A stretch of DNA of 64,000 nt from Paraburkholderia phytofirmans OLGA172 (GTDB taxonomy: Bacteria; Pseudomonadota; Gammaproteobacteria; Burkholderiales; Burkholderiaceae), in NCBI RefSeq assembly GCF_001634365.1, contig NZ_CP014579.1, positions 1,364,001 through 1,428,000 on the forward strand. Direction: 5' to 3'. Of this stretch, positions 1 to 9,071 are shown piece after piece. The position numbers were made by a program, and so were the translations under genes. The number at the start of each line of letters is the position of its first letter. The stretch's first letter is position 1. The notes under the pieces are model-generated. The model did no database searches. It saw only the letters and a program-made list of their open reading frames with translations, and was not told the origin of the DNA.

Positions 1-473
1 CGGCGTTGCGCGTCGCGATAGCGGAATCCGACGAGACGGCGCTTTCAAAGGCATATCGGATGATGAGGGTCTATGTCGAGTTTGCCCAGCGCTATAAGGG
101 GTTATTCGAATTGATGGTCGGTCCCCGGATCGTCGCGCGCGATTCTTACCCGGAGCTCAGCACGGAGACCATGAAGTCGTTCCGGCTGTTCGCTTCGTCT
201 GTCGAGCAATTCGCGTTGGAAAAGCAATGGGAAGAGCGATCGCTGGCGCTCGTCACCCATGCTGCCTGGAGCGTGGAGCACGGACTCGCGACGCTGATCC
301 TGTCAGATCGCATGCCTCAATCCGATAAACCTCTTTCAATCGATCAGGTGGTGGAGTTTTCAATCAGCATGTTCCTCAGCGCGGTTGCAGCAGGCGCGTC
401 GAGCCTCGAAGAGGTCATGATGCATATCCAGGGCTTGCATGGCGCCGGCAAGACCAGGCGAACCCGGCGGTGA
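1..473 (+). CDS. TetR/AcrR family regulator, C-terminal part (5' end outside window)
   Basis: The reading frame is open at the left edge, so only the ligand-binding half is present; the first in-frame TTG at 6 is not a credible start. The visible 156 residues match the C-terminal (WHG-type) domain of the complete TetR protein at 35138-35821, sharing blocks such as KAYRMMR, LMVGPRI, LVTHAAWS and FSISMFLSA. The DNA-binding helix-turn-helix must lie upstream of the window. It is likely a one-component repressor, and its target cannot be seen. The paralogue controls, by position, a beta-oxidation pair, so a similar catabolic neighbour may lie to the left of this window. Confidence 0.88.
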   Translation, partial: ALRVAIAESDETALSKAYRMMRVYVEFAQRYKGLFELMVGPRIVARDSYPELSTETMKSFRLFASSVEQFALEKQWEERSLALVTHAAWSVEHGLATLILSDRMPQSDKPLSIDQVVEFSISMFLSAVAAGASSLEEVMMHIQGLHGAGKTRRTRR

Positions 474-582
474 GGGTCGAGTTCTGTGGCATTGAGGGAG
501 TCTGCACGGCTCCAGGCCCGTAGGCTAGCGATTTGATCGATGAAGCAGGACGCGGATCCGCCAAGGTCCGCCTTAATAGAAA

Positions 583-597
583 ATAAGCAATGCTTAT
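583..597. promoter_or_regulatory. Inverted repeat in the TetR-chemoreceptor gap, possible operator
   Basis: ATAAGCA and TGCTTAT are perfect 7-base arms around one A, 153 bases before the chosen chemoreceptor start. Size and symmetry suit a dimeric repressor. Binding by the adjacent TetR protein is a guess from proximity. Confidence 0.35.
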
Positions 598-749
598 CAC
601 ATCGACCATTGCCCGACGCTTTCATTTTCGGGAGCAACCATCAAGATATCGCCGTGGTTGTCGTTACCTCCTGTATCGGAGGTTTCTCGATGTCTGTCAG
701 GTCGGCAATTCTGCCTGTTGTCACACTTTTAATGCGAGGTTCGCTGCGT

Positions 750-2309
750 ATGAAGTTGCCTTTTGCCCACAAGCTCTGGCTGCCGCTCATCCTGAGTCTG
801 CTGTGTCTAGCCGGAATATCGATCTACAACGCTTACCAGACGAGAGAAATTCGGCTGGACGAACGTAAGGGCGACTTGATCCACGCATCGGAACTCGCCC
901 TGAGCGTCGTCAAAACCTTTGGCGACCGGGTGGCCGATGGCTCCTTGTCCGAAGCGGAAGCTAAAAAGCGGGCATTGGACAGCATCCGGAACATGCGGTA
1001 CGCCGGCAACGGCTATTTCACGATCATTAATTCGCAGCTGACGGTGCTGCTGCATGCGGCGCGGCCGGACCTGAATGGCAAGGACGTGAGCAACTACAAG
1101 GATCCGAACGGCGTCTTCTTCTTCAGGGACATGGCGGCTGTCATCAAGCGTGACGGCAAAGGCTTTACCGCGTATGCGTTTCCGAGACCGGGGGCGACCG
1201 AAGCCGCTCCGAAAATCGTCTACAACATGACCTATCAACCGTGGGACTGGATTCTCTCGACAGGGGTCTACGTCGACGATATCGATACGGCCTTCCGTTC
1301 GTCTCTATATCAGAGCCTCGGGATTCTGGTGATACTGGCCGGTGCCCTGTCGGCTGTCGTGGTGCTGCTCAACCGCGGCATCCTCCGCTCACTGGGCGGC
1401 GAGCCTTCTTACGCCTCCGAAATTGCCAATCAGATTGCGGATAACGATCTGACTGTTGCGGTGAAGACGGCACCGGACGATCGATCGAGCCTGCTGTTTT
1501 CGATGAAGCGCATGCAGGAGCAGCTCACGCACACGATCGGCACGATCAAGATTTCGGCCGACTCGATTGCCACCGCCACTCAACAGATTGCGGCGGGCAA
1601 CCAGGACCTGTCGCAGCGTACTGAAGAGCAGGCTGCCTCGCTCGAGGAAACGGCCTCCAGCATGGAGCAGTTGACCTCGACAGTCATCCAGAATGCCGAC
1701 AATGCCCGTCAGGCCAACCAGCTCGCTGCGCAGGCCGCCCAGGTTGCGGAGCAGGGCGGCGTCATGGTGTCGCGCGTCGTAGAGACCATGGAGGGCATCA
1801 ACGCCAGCTCGGGCAGGATCGCCAATATTGTAGGCATCATCGAGGGCATCGCCTTCCAGACCAACATCCTTGCGTTGAATGCGGCTGTGGAAGCGGCGCG
1901 GGCGGGCGAGCAGGGACGGGGTTTCGCGGTGGTGGCTTCGGAAGTGCGTTCGCTGGCGCAGCGTTCCTCGGCGGCGTCCAAAGAAATCAAGGAGCTGATT
2001 CACGATTCCGTGGAGCGGGTGCAGGCCGGCTCCGGCCATGTACGGGAAGCCGGTGCGAAGATGAGCGAGATCACCCACGAGATCAGGCGCGTGACAGACA
2101 TCATGAATGAGATCACTGCTGCCTCGCAGGAGCAGAGCAAGGGCATCGGCCAGGTCAACCAGGCCGTCACGCAGATGGACGAGGTCACGCAACAGAACGC
2201 GGCGTTGGTCGAGCAGGCGGCGGCTGCCGCCAGCTCGCTCGAGTCGCAGGCGAACGATCTGAAAGCCTCTGTTTCGATGTTCAGGCTGGCGAGCGTCTCG
2301 CCTGCGTAG
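750..2309 (+). CDS. Methyl-accepting chemotaxis protein with Cache-type sensor
   Basis: Inner-membrane chemoreceptor that couples a periplasmic ligand to CheA/CheW. A first membrane segment (about residues 8-28) is followed by a periplasmic domain of about 150 residues of single-Cache (sCache_2) type, with YAGNGYF and [14 protein letters not shown] blocks. A second membrane segment (about 185-210), a HAMP-like linker and a long MA signalling coiled coil follow, whose hairpin tip carries [22 protein letters not shown]. The start at 750 was chosen because GAGG lies about 10 bases upstream and the protein then begins directly before the first membrane helix. The frame stays open back to 540, so an upstream start such as 732 is possible. 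No C-terminal CheR-docking pentapeptide is seen. Cache domains of this kind usually bind small organic acids; the ligand here is unknown. Confidence 0.93.
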   Translation: MKLPFAHKLWLPLILSLLCLAGISIYNAYQTREIRLDERKGDLIHASELALSVVKTFGDRVADGSLSEAEAKKRALDSIRNMRYAGNGYFTIINSQLTVLLHAARPDLNGKDVSNYKDPNGVFFFRDMAAVIKRDGKGFTAYAFPRPGATEAAPKIVYNMTYQPWDWILSTGVYVDDIDTAFRSSLYQSLGILVILAGALSAVVVLLNRGILRSLGGEPSYASEIANQIADNDLTVAVKTAPDDRSSLLFSMKRMQEQLTHTIGTIKISADSIATATQQIAAGNQDLSQRTEEQAASLEETASSMEQLTSTVIQNADNARQANQLAAQAAQVAEQGGVMVSRVVETMEGINASSGRIANIVGIIEGIAFQTNILALNAAVEAARAGEQGRGFAVVASEVRSLAQRSSAASKEIKELIHDSVERVQAGSGHVREAGAKMSEITHEIRRVTDIMNEITAASQEQSKGIGQVNQAVTQMDEVTQQNAALVEQAAAAASSLESQANDLKASVSMFRLASVSPA

Positions 2310-2316
2310 CCACCGC

Positions 2317-3081
2317 TCAGGCCGTCCCGCCTCCGTCCACGCTGATGTTCTGGCCATGGATATAGTGACCTGCTGGCGAGGCCAGCAGCAACGCGAGACC
2401 CGCGACGTCCTCTGGCTCGCCGATGCGCCCCATCGGGATGGTCGAGACAGTCTTCTTTTCACGTTCGGCATCTTCCCAGAGCACGCGTGAAAAATCGGTG
2501 CGTACTGCGCCCGGATTGATCGAATTGACGTTAATGTTCGACGGCCCGAGTTCGAGCGCAAGATTACGCACGAGTTGGTCAATCGATGCCTTCGACATGG
2601 CATACAGGCCGAGAAGTCCGGATCCACGCTTGGCCGCCCGGCTCGACATGAAGATGATCGACCCATCTTTGCGGGCGATCATCTGAGGCGCCAGCGCGGT
2701 GACGAGCGCGAAGCTACCTCGCACGTTATCGGCCATAACCTGATCGAATTGCTCTGGAGTATGGCCGAGGATCGATCCGGCCGGCGAGACACCTGCGGCG
2801 TTCAGCACCAGCGTGTCAACGCGGCCGAATGCCTCGAGCGCCCGCGTAGCGAACTGGCCAACACTTGCGGGATCGGTGATGTCACAGGCGAACGCCTTGA
2901 CGTCGATGCCGTCCGACTCGCGCAGTTTCGCTGCGACCGAATCGGCGGTCCCCGGGTCGCGTCCGGAAATCACCAATTTGGCGCCGGCTTTGCCGAGTGC
3001 GCGCGCGATCGACAGTCCCATACCCCGGGTTGCACCGGTTACGACGGCCACGCGGCCGCGCAGATCGAAAAGGTCATGCAT
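2317..3081 (-). CDS. Short-chain dehydrogenase/reductase (SDR), classical type
   Basis: NAD(P)-dependent cytoplasmic oxidoreductase of 254 residues, the usual size for classical SDRs. The cofactor motif TGATRGMG is at about residues 16-23, NAAG at about 94-97, and the catalytic Ser and YAMSK (Tyr-x3-Lys) near 145-160. The C-terminus HGQNISVDGGGTA is typical of 3-oxoacyl-ACP-reductase-like members. GGAG lies eight bases before the ATG at 3081. It converges on the chemoreceptor gene with only seven bases between the stops. The substrate cannot be deduced. Confidence 0.93.
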   Translation of the reverse strand: MHDLFDLRGRVAVVTGATRGMGLSIARALGKAGAKLVISGRDPGTADSVAAKLRESDGIDVKAFACDITDPASVGQFATRALEAFGRVDTLVLNAAGVSPAGSILGHTPEQFDQVMADNVRGSFALVTALAPQMIARKDGSIIFMSSRAAKRGSGLLGLYAMSKASIDQLVRNLALELGPSNINVNSINPGAVRTDFSRVLWEDAEREKKTVSTIPMGRIGEPEDVAGLALLLASPAGHYIHGQNISVDGGGTA

Positions 3082-3554
3082 GTTCGTTACTCCATTAGAG
3101 ACGTGTTGCTCGGTTGCGATCTATCTTAGGTCCTGGATAGGCAGCGCTGAGATAGCGTGCCGTCTGCCTGGCTGTCAGACAGTTGCAGCCGTCCTCGATA
3201 TCTATAACGAGTCTGGTACGCGTTGCCATTAACGGTGCCTTACTCAAACCCGGACATCGCTAAAAATACGAGTATATACGCGTTTTACCGAGCGCGTGAC
3301 CAGGCATGGAACCCGGCCGTTGCACTGTGATGCAATTCATTTTGCGCTTGCGGGCAACGACGCGTTTCCTTTCCTGATACCCTTGATCAATCGGTTCATC
3401 TGGTCAGACGAGCAGCCTTCGGGGACTGCTATTTAGGGAAAGACTCCAGGAACACCCGGAGTCGAGCCGAAGAACGAGGGGCTCCACTAAACCTGCGATG
3501 GAGTCCTTCGCCCCTTCGTCGGCCCATCTTTCAAACGAAATCAGGAGTTTAAGC
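3082..3554. other. Intergenic region with divergent promoters; contains a segment duplicated at 57.3 kb
   Basis: No credible gene is seen. The half nearest 3081 should carry the SDR promoter. From 3319 to the tautomerase start the DNA is collinear with 57274-57510 and so is probably the tautomerase promoter and leader. Confidence 0.6.
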
Positions 3555-3650
3555 ATGCCACTAATCGACGTTATCTACGCACAAGGCTCACTGAATACCG
3601 ACGCGCAACAGAAATTGACCAACAACCTGTGGGCCACGGCGCTTCGCTGG
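3319..3650 (+). repeat. Duplicated segment, copy 1: tautomerase leader and 5' coding end
   Basis: The block GATGCAATTCATTTTGCGCT at about 3328 recurs at about 57283, and the homology continues with similar spacing (leader about 235 bases) into the tautomerase start codon and roughly 30 codons beyond. This copy is intact; the other is decayed. Confidence 0.8.
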
Positions 3651-4058
3651 GAAGGAATTGAATTGAGTGAGGCGGCTGCATCCGTTGCCTGGGTCTATCT
3701 TGACGAGCGGCCGAAGCACCATGTGACCGTCGCGGGTCATCCCGCCAGTCAAAACATCTACCGGATCAATGTCAGGGTGATGGTCGGTTTCATGGATCAG
3801 GAGCGCATCAACCGCCTGTCCGCAGAGCTGACAGAAGCGATTCTGGAAGCCGACGGCACAGGCACCGATGGCAGCGGCCCACGGGTGTTCTGCATCGTGG
3901 AGGAAATTCCGAGTGGAACGTGGAGCATCGACGGAAAAACCTGGACCACAGTATTCACTGCGCGAACTTTAGGTCTCGACAGTAGCCGAATTGAAGCAAT
4001 GGAGCAGGCATTGGCCACGCGTCCGCGCATCGACGTACCACACGTCGTTCAGGAATAA
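3555..4058 (+). CDS. Tautomerase family protein, two 4-OT-like domains in one chain
   Basis: The product is 167 residues and starts Met-Pro, so removal of Met exposes the N-terminal proline that serves as the catalytic base in the 4-oxalocrotonate tautomerase superfamily. That decided the ATG at 3555; AGGAG lies just upstream at 3543-3547. The chain is about twice the length of a single 4-OT subunit (about 60-75 residues). The second half ends with VEEIPSGTWSIDGK, resembling the C-terminal strand block of 4-OT proteins. It probably forms trimers of fused dimers and acts on an enol or unsaturated acid; the natural substrate is unknown. The AraC gene downstream is a candidate regulator by proximity. 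A broken copy of its 5' part lies at 57511. Confidence 0.85.
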   Translation: MPLIDVIYAQGSLNTDAQQKLTNNLWATALRWEGIELSEAAASVAWVYLDERPKHHVTVAGHPASQNIYRINVRVMVGFMDQERINRLSAELTEAILEADGTGTDGSGPRVFCIVEEIPSGTWSIDGKTWTTVFTARTLGLDSSRIEAMEQALATRPRIDVPHVVQE

Positions 4059-4356
4059 TTCCGCGATTGATTCAGGTCGAAGTCCCGCATGCATTCGAGT
4101 GGGTTGGGTCCACCGCTTGCGCGGGGCTTGATCGCTCATAGCTGATGGCGCGATTTTTCGCGCCCGCACAACTGGGCATTTGGCCCCAAAACGGCGGCCG
4201 ATGCCTGTCCACGTCGACTCTTTCTCCTGCCGACGCCCCGGCTAGGGTACGTCCCACTGGCCGCACCCGAGATTCGATCATAAGCTGTTAAACGGCATTC
4301 AGCATGAAAGTGCAGCACCAGGCCGGACTGTGGCACCGGGGCAAAGGAGGCACGAC
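4059..4356. other. Intergenic region before the AraC gene
   Basis: I see no gene or clear hairpin. An AAAGGAGG ribosome site at its right end decides the AraC start. Confidence 0.5.
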
Positions 4357-5319
4357 GTGCGCAATCAATCAAAGGAATGGTCAAGCAGTGACGTTGCGCC
4401 CGGCGACCGCACCGACGCCTGGCAGTCTGTGCTCAGCACGAACTACCGCGAGTGGCAAGTGCCGCATCGCCTTCCCGCTACGTTTTACGCTCACGTCAAA
4501 CATCACGACTTCGCTGGAGCCAGCATTGTCGAGACTGTGTGCGACCCCTGCACAGGCGAGCGCACCTGGGGCCAGGTGCGGCACGACGACGAGCTCTACG
4601 TTGGCGTGCAGCTCACGACGGAAGGGCGGGAGCGCTTCAAGATTGGCGGCGCTGGGGTTGAAGTCGCAGCCGGTGATGTTGTCGTCTGGACAACGGACCG
4701 GGCGGTGGAATTTGAAGTGCTTGAGCGTCTGCACAAAGTGACGCTCATGATTCCATGGTCGGTGATGCGGGAGCGCCTGCCGGAGCGGAAGCAACCTCCT
4801 GCCGGTGGGAAAATCGAAAGCCGCACCGGTGTGGGTTCACTGCTGGCCGTCCACCTCCTGGCTCTTTCGAATGAAATCGCGGCCCTTGATGAGCGCGTTC
4901 AAGGTTCGGTCAGCAGGTCGACGCTCGAGCTACTCGGCATTGCGCTCTCGGGGCAGCAGCCATCAGCCTTATTCGACGTGAGTGCAGCCATGCTGAGGCG
5001 CGTGCAGGACTACATCCTGCAGCACCTGCATGAAGACGACCTTAGCCCGACCCGCATCGCGGAGGCAAATCGAATTTCGCTGCGTTACCTTCATATGCTT
5101 TTTCATCGCGGCGACATGACCGTTTCCGGATGGATTTTGGATAGACGTTTGCACGCCTGCAAAGAGGCGCTAACAGATCCGGCATATAACCGGCAGCAAA
5201 TATCGGAAATCGCATTTCGCTGGGGCTTCAACTCGACGAGCCATTTTTGCCGCGCTTTTAAGGAGAAATACGGCTCCTCACCGGGCGATGTACGCAGGAT
5301 AACGGAGTTTCGCTCTTAG
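4357..5319 (+). CDS. AraC family transcriptional regulator (AraC-binding-like N-domain)
   Basis: The GTG at 4357 is chosen as start because a full AAAGGAGG Shine-Dalgarno sequence ends six bases before it; the frame is open back to 4330. The product is 320 residues: an N-terminal effector domain of the AraC_binding_2 type (about 10-200) and a C-terminal double helix-turn-helix (about 215-315) with the signature ISEIAFRWGFNSTSHFCRAF and KEKYGSSPGDVRR. Such proteins usually activate catabolic genes. The tautomerase gene upstream is the nearest possible target. A fragment of a close relative, containing PERKQSPAGG and TGVGSLLAVHLL, survives on the other strand at about 14.5 kb. Confidence 0.92.
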   Translation: MRNQSKEWSSSDVAPGDRTDAWQSVLSTNYREWQVPHRLPATFYAHVKHHDFAGASIVETVCDPCTGERTWGQVRHDDELYVGVQLTTEGRERFKIGGAGVEVAAGDVVVWTTDRAVEFEVLERLHKVTLMIPWSVMRERLPERKQPPAGGKIESRTGVGSLLAVHLLALSNEIAALDERVQGSVSRSTLELLGIALSGQQPSALFDVSAAMLRRVQDYILQHLHEDDLSPTRIAEANRISLRYLHMLFHRGDMTVSGWILDRRLHACKEALTDPAYNRQQISEIAFRWGFNSTSHFCRAFKEKYGSSPGDVRRITEFRS

Positions 5320-5420
5320 GCGCGTCGACGTGTCGAAGCGGCCGGTTAGACCACGCGATCGCTGGACGCCTATCGTAGAGCAGACGGCAATAACACTCGC
5401 GTTGGGCGTCAAGGGGCGTT

Positions 5421-5816
5421 TTAGACGTAGTGTCCCGAGCGTTCCAGGACCTCAATTTTGTAGCCGTCAGGGTCCTGAATAAAGAAGAACCGTGCTAGCC
5501 TCTCCTCACCGCGCTTGAACTCCTTAACGGGTGTTGGATTGATGCCGAGTCCGCTCATCCGCGTGTGCTCACTTTCCAGATCTGCTACGGCCACGGCGAT
5601 GTGCCCGTAGCCGTCACCATGTGTATACGCCGGTTCACGGCCCTTGTTCCACGTAAGTTCAATCTCGAAGTCATTTTCTTCGTTGCGAAGATAAACGAGC
5701 GAGAAATCCTGGAAATCCAGGCGGTGACTTGTTGACAGCCCGAGAGCGTCCTTGTAGAACCGCAAGGAACGTTCAAGGTCGTGAACCCGCACCATCGAAT
5801 GAATTATTTTGGCCAC
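5421..5816 (-). CDS. gloA: Glyoxalase I (lactoylglutathione lyase), VOC family
   Basis: 131-residue metalloenzyme that isomerises the methylglyoxal-glutathione hemithioacetal to lactoylglutathione. All four expected metal ligands are visible when aligned by eye with the family: His6 in IIHSMVRV, Glu53 in EIELTWN, His72 in YGHIAV and Glu122 in DPDGYKIEVLE. The frame is open far upstream, to 6089, overlapping the next gene. I chose the GTG at 5816 because it gives the normal family N-terminus, although its ribosome site (GGGAAA) is weak. It is the last gene of a minus-strand run with the NTF2-like and cupin genes. Glyoxalase II lies 9 kb to the right. Confidence 0.87.
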   Translation of the reverse strand: MAKIIHSMVRVHDLERSLRFYKDALGLSTSHRLDFQDFSLVYLRNEENDFEIELTWNKGREPAYTHGDGYGHIAVAVADLESEHTRMSGLGINPTPVKEFKRGEERLARFFFIQDPDGYKIEVLERSGHYV

Positions 5817-5913
5817 TTTGTTTCCCAGATATGTAATGCGCGACGCGGAGATGTGGCCGCGGCGCACGAAGCCCATTGAAGGGAGACGCGACAGCTTGTC
5901 TCGTCGTTGCCGT

Positions 5914-6270
5914 TCACGCCGAGAGCGATGTGAACGTCTGAACCGAGATCTTCCCGTTCTTGACGAACAGCGTATCCGTCGCGAGGGTAACCCAAGGCTT
6001 TGCCTCCCACGCGAGATAGGCGATCTCGCCTGCCGTACTGAGGCTCGTGATTTTGAATGCCGCCCAGAATTCGGGGGCGGCGCCGTCAAGGAACGCTTTG
6101 AAGAAACCTGTTATTTCGCCACGGCCACGAAAAGTCTTGTCGGGCGTGATTATCGTAGAGCTATCGTCGTAGTCCTTAAGTATCTCATCGATACCCTGTG
6201 CAAACGCACTGAGATGATGGTCGAGAACCTGCTTGGTCGTCCCTTCCGTGTGTTGAGAAGAATCTGACAT
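5914..6270 (-). CDS. NTF2/SnoaL-like small protein
   Basis: 118 residues, a size typical of the SnoaL-like/NTF2-like cone fold (about 110-140). The pattern fits: an N-terminal helix (HHLSAFAQGIDEILKDY), DDSSTIITPDKTFRGRGEI followed by FFKAFLDG, then beta strands ending FVKNGKISVQTFT. Members are isomerases, cyclases or ligand-binding proteins, and no specific catalytic residue identifies which. The ATG at 6270 gives the expected start; an upstream in-frame start at 6327 would add a non-conserved tail. It lies 75 bases after the cupin gene and 97 before gloA on the same strand, so the three may be co-transcribed. Confidence 0.8.
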   Translation of the reverse strand: MSDSSQHTEGTTKQVLDHHLSAFAQGIDEILKDYDDSSTIITPDKTFRGRGEITGFFKAFLDGAAPEFWAAFKITSLSTAGEIAYLAWEAKPWVTLATDTLFVKNGKISVQTFTSLSA

Positions 6271-6345
6271 GGTGAGCGTCCATGAAATCGAATGGCGGGC
6301 CGGCAATGCGGGACACTGCCGGTGCATGGAAAAGGTGTCGCTGGC

Positions 6346-6783
6346 TTATCCGGCGTACGCGCGCTGGGCTTCGTCCCATGTAACGACTACGATGGGTGTG
6401 CCATCCTCATTGATGAACGAGAGTGGCCCCAGAAAGGTCATGTAGAACTCGCTGTCGACGGGGAAGTAGGTTTTGTCGTGTCGCGCGTTGGCAGACTCGT
6501 AGCCGTAAGCCGGAGCAACAACCGTGTCGCCCCCGTGTTCGCTTCCACCTCGGACATCCATTCGGCCCTTCATCAACAGATATTCCCCCGGCCCGACGTG
6601 GAAATGCGCATTGAACGACGAGCCCGCGGGGCATTCGAAGATCGCGGTCCATGCGCCCATTTCCGGCGAGGCGTGCAACATCTTCCAACGGATGCCTCCT
6701 TTCGAAAGCGCGTCGGGGAAAGCCTTCCACGGAATGTCATTGATTTGAACTGCTTCTTCCTGAACCTTCGGCTTGATTTCCAT
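6346..6783 (-). CDS. Cupin-domain protein, acetylacetone/dihydroxyacetophenone dioxygenase-like
   Basis: 145-residue single cupin. Motif 1 is clear in FNAHFHVGPGEYLLMKG (two His and a Glu), and motif 2 supplies a His in ARHDKTYF, giving a three-His/one-Glu metal site. Overall resemblance is to the small dioxygenase-like cupins annotated as 2,4'-dihydroxyacetophenone dioxygenase or ChrR-like proteins; the substrate is inference only. TTAGGAG sits seven bases before the ATG. It is the first gene of the minus-strand set with the NTF2-like protein and gloA, so its promoter should lie in 6784-6937. Confidence 0.82.
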   Translation of the reverse strand: MEIKPKVQEEAVQINDIPWKAFPDALSKGGIRWKMLHASPEMGAWTAIFECPAGSSFNAHFHVGPGEYLLMKGRMDVRGGSEHGGDTVVAPAYGYESANARHDKTYFPVDSEFYMTFLGPLSFINEDGTPIVVVTWDEAQRAYAG

Positions 6784-7862
6784 CGTCGTCTCCTAACGTG
6801 TGTGTGCCGGGCCACTGTTCCGTTCGGCAAGGTTTGTGGGTGAAACAAAGATATCGCAGTGAATGGGGCGACGATTGCACGTCAGTGCAAGCCGAGTTGC
6901 CTGCCCGTGCAGTGGCGAATTGACGAAGGCATGATCCTTGCTTGATGGTGGCGCGGTGACACACTGGAGTTTCAGCGTTTTTTGTGCTCACCCCACTGGC
7001 ACCACCCAACCGCTAGCCAAGTCTGAAGAATTGTTCCGTCAAGCGCTATCCCACGATTCTGCTTGGCACGATTTTTGGCATTGTTACGGAGGCGGCAATT
7101 ATCGCGCTCTTGCATTGACCTACGTCGAAGGTCGTTACCGCTGCGATAAAAGACTGATACGGGTTATGGCATCGAAAAGCTGGCGGTCGACGCGTACGAT
7201 AGGTCCTCCGTTTGAACGAGAGGTTCGACATGCATCAGTTCAGTACCTATTTCCCTTTGGCGCTGCCGCCTTTTATTTTCCTTGCGGGGCAATTCGCAGT
7301 ACTTCACATCCGGAGGCGAATTGTTGTCACGGCATTTTTCTACCGCGTTTTGGCAAAGCGGCTCTCAGCCTACCGAAGAGGTCTTCCTACGAGCTCCTTC
7401 GCAAAACATGCAGGGCAACGACAGAAGTGATGAACGTCACTGCGCAGTGCGGTGGGTCCTTCACCCTATCTTGCAAGTTGACCCGCGGAGAATTCCGACG
7501 CATGGTCGATAAATGCGCGAACCTTTGCAGGTAGCAGCAGCTCGGCATGCTGTATGCCAATCTAAATTGGCGGCGCGACGTCCATCATGTCTGCCGCACG
7601 AGTGAAATTTTTAGCATCCAGGCACTGCCGCAGCGCCTCTTTCCGAATCACGCATCAATACGACTGCGAGTACGATGAGCTGCCGAATGCTCATACGGTC
7701 AGGCCGTTCGATGTAGCGACGCGAATTTGCCTTGACCGCAAGCCGCAGTTCCGAAGCGTGCATCAGAAATCGACGGGCTTGGCCAATGTGGCCTTCTCGA
7801 ACCGCGTGCACGCTGTCCAAAGGTCTGCGTATCAAGGCGCCGGTAAATGGCGCGTCAGCAGG
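6784..7862. other. About 1.1 kb without a convincing gene
   Basis: The left end should hold the cupin promoter. The longest frames (6938-7534 plus, 7587-7886 plus, 7611-7835 minus) have unlikely composition, lack ribosome sites and show no family motif. The region may be the remains of lost genes, but I recognise none. Confidence 0.5.
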
Positions 7863-8981
7863 TCAAACCATGGAATTGTCGAGTGATGGATAGTCGGTGT
7901 AGCCTTTCGCATCGCCGCCGTAAAAAGTGGCTCGGTTGTACGGACTCAGTGGCGCGCCCGCTTTCAGTCGCCGAGGCAAATCCGGATTGGCGATAAAGGC
8001 GCGGCCGAATGCGATGGCATCCGCATGTCCGGCGTCGATGGCCTGTTCGGCCGTCTGCGGCGTGAAGTTGCCGGCCGCGATCAGGACGCCCGGCCAGATC
8101 GGGCGAAAGAGCGCCGCTGCGGAAGGCACGTCCTGATGATCGACGTCTGCACGTCCGGCACCGCTTGAGCGAGGTTCGATCAGGTGCAAATAGGCGAGCC
8201 CGTACCTGGCGAGTTCGCGGATCGTGTAGGTATAGAGCGGCAGCGGTTCGGCTTCACCGCTGTCGCCGGCTCTTCCATACGGGGACAAGCGCACGCCCAC
8301 CCGGTCCGCGCCAAACACGTCGGCCGCGGCCTGGGTTACTTCCAGCAATAACCTTGCGCGATTTTCGATCGTCCCGCCATACGCGTCGGTGCGTTGATTG
8401 CTTCGTGATTGAAGGAACTGCTCAAGAAGGTAGCCGTTGGCCCCATGTAGTTCGACACCGTCGAAACCGGCGGCCTGTGCATTGCGGGCAGCCTGCGCGA
8501 AGGATTCGACGAGCGCCGGGATTTCATCGGTCGCAAGTGCGCGCGGCGTTTCGAATGGCGCGCTTCCGAAGTCGGCGGTCATGGCCTGTCCTGCCGGCCG
8601 GATGGCGGACGGCGCGACCGGCAACTCGCCGTTCGGTTGCAGCGACGAGTGTGAGATGCGGCCCACGTGCCAAAGCTGGAGGAAGATCAATCCGCCCTTT
8701 TGATGGACGGCGTCGGTGACCAGTCGCCAACCCGCAATTTGCTTCGCGGAATGAATCCCTGGGCTGGCAGGGACGCCTTGACCGAACGGTGTCACTTGAG
8801 ATGCTTCCGCAATGATCAAACCGCCGCTCGATGCGCGCTGCCCGTAGTATGTGGCATTCAGCTCATAGGGCACGTTCCCGGGACGGGTGGCGCGCATCCT
8901 GGTCAACGGGGCCATGACGACGCGGTGGGCGAGGGCGTGACGACCCATCCGCAGTGAGGAAAACAGTGAGGATGACGACAT
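7863..8981 (-). CDS. nemA: Old Yellow Enzyme family alkene reductase
   Basis: 372-residue FMN-dependent ene-reductase of the NemA/OYE type, which uses NAD(P)H to reduce activated C=C bonds and nitro compounds. The TIM-barrel landmarks are present: MAPLTRMRAT near residue 22, LQLWHVGRISH near 100, the substrate-binding His/Asn pair in HGANGYLLEQFLQ near 180 followed by RTDAYGG, and the FMN-phosphate site FGRAFIANPDLP near 325. AAGGA lies six bases before the ATG. It follows an SDR gene by about 90 bases on the same strand, probably one operon. Such operons are often induced by electrophiles. Confidence 0.93.
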   Translation of the reverse strand: MSSSSLFSSLRMGRHALAHRVVMAPLTRMRATRPGNVPYELNATYYGQRASSGGLIIAEASQVTPFGQGVPASPGIHSAKQIAGWRLVTDAVHQKGGLIFLQLWHVGRISHSSLQPNGELPVAPSAIRPAGQAMTADFGSAPFETPRALATDEIPALVESFAQAARNAQAAGFDGVELHGANGYLLEQFLQSRSNQRTDAYGGTIENRARLLLEVTQAAADVFGADRVGVRLSPYGRAGDSGEAEPLPLYTYTIRELARYGLAYLHLIEPRSSGAGRADVDHQDVPSAAALFRPIWPGVLIAAGNFTPQTAEQAIDAGHADAIAFGRAFIANPDLPRRLKAGAPLSPYNRATFYGGDAKGYTDYPSLDNSMV

Positions 8982-9071
8982 GTGCAGTCCTTGTTTTAGC
9001 GTCGAAGACGCGATTGCGGCGGCTGTGCGAGGGAGCCGGTAGTCACGCGCGTTGCTTGCGTTAGTCTATGG

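Noticed and set aside
1389..2666. 425-codon minus-strand frame opposite the first chemoreceptor and SDR
   Set aside because: Arg/His/Leu-rich composition typical of antisense of high-GC genes, spans two real genes, no family motif.
6938..7534. 198-codon plus-strand frame in the gap after the cupin gene
   Set aside because: Starts with TTG, no ribosome site, composition rich in Cys, His and Arg, no recognisable domain.
7611..7835. 74-codon minus-strand frame with a somewhat protein-like C-half
   Set aside because: No known family, no ribosome site, and overlapped by an equally good plus-strand frame.
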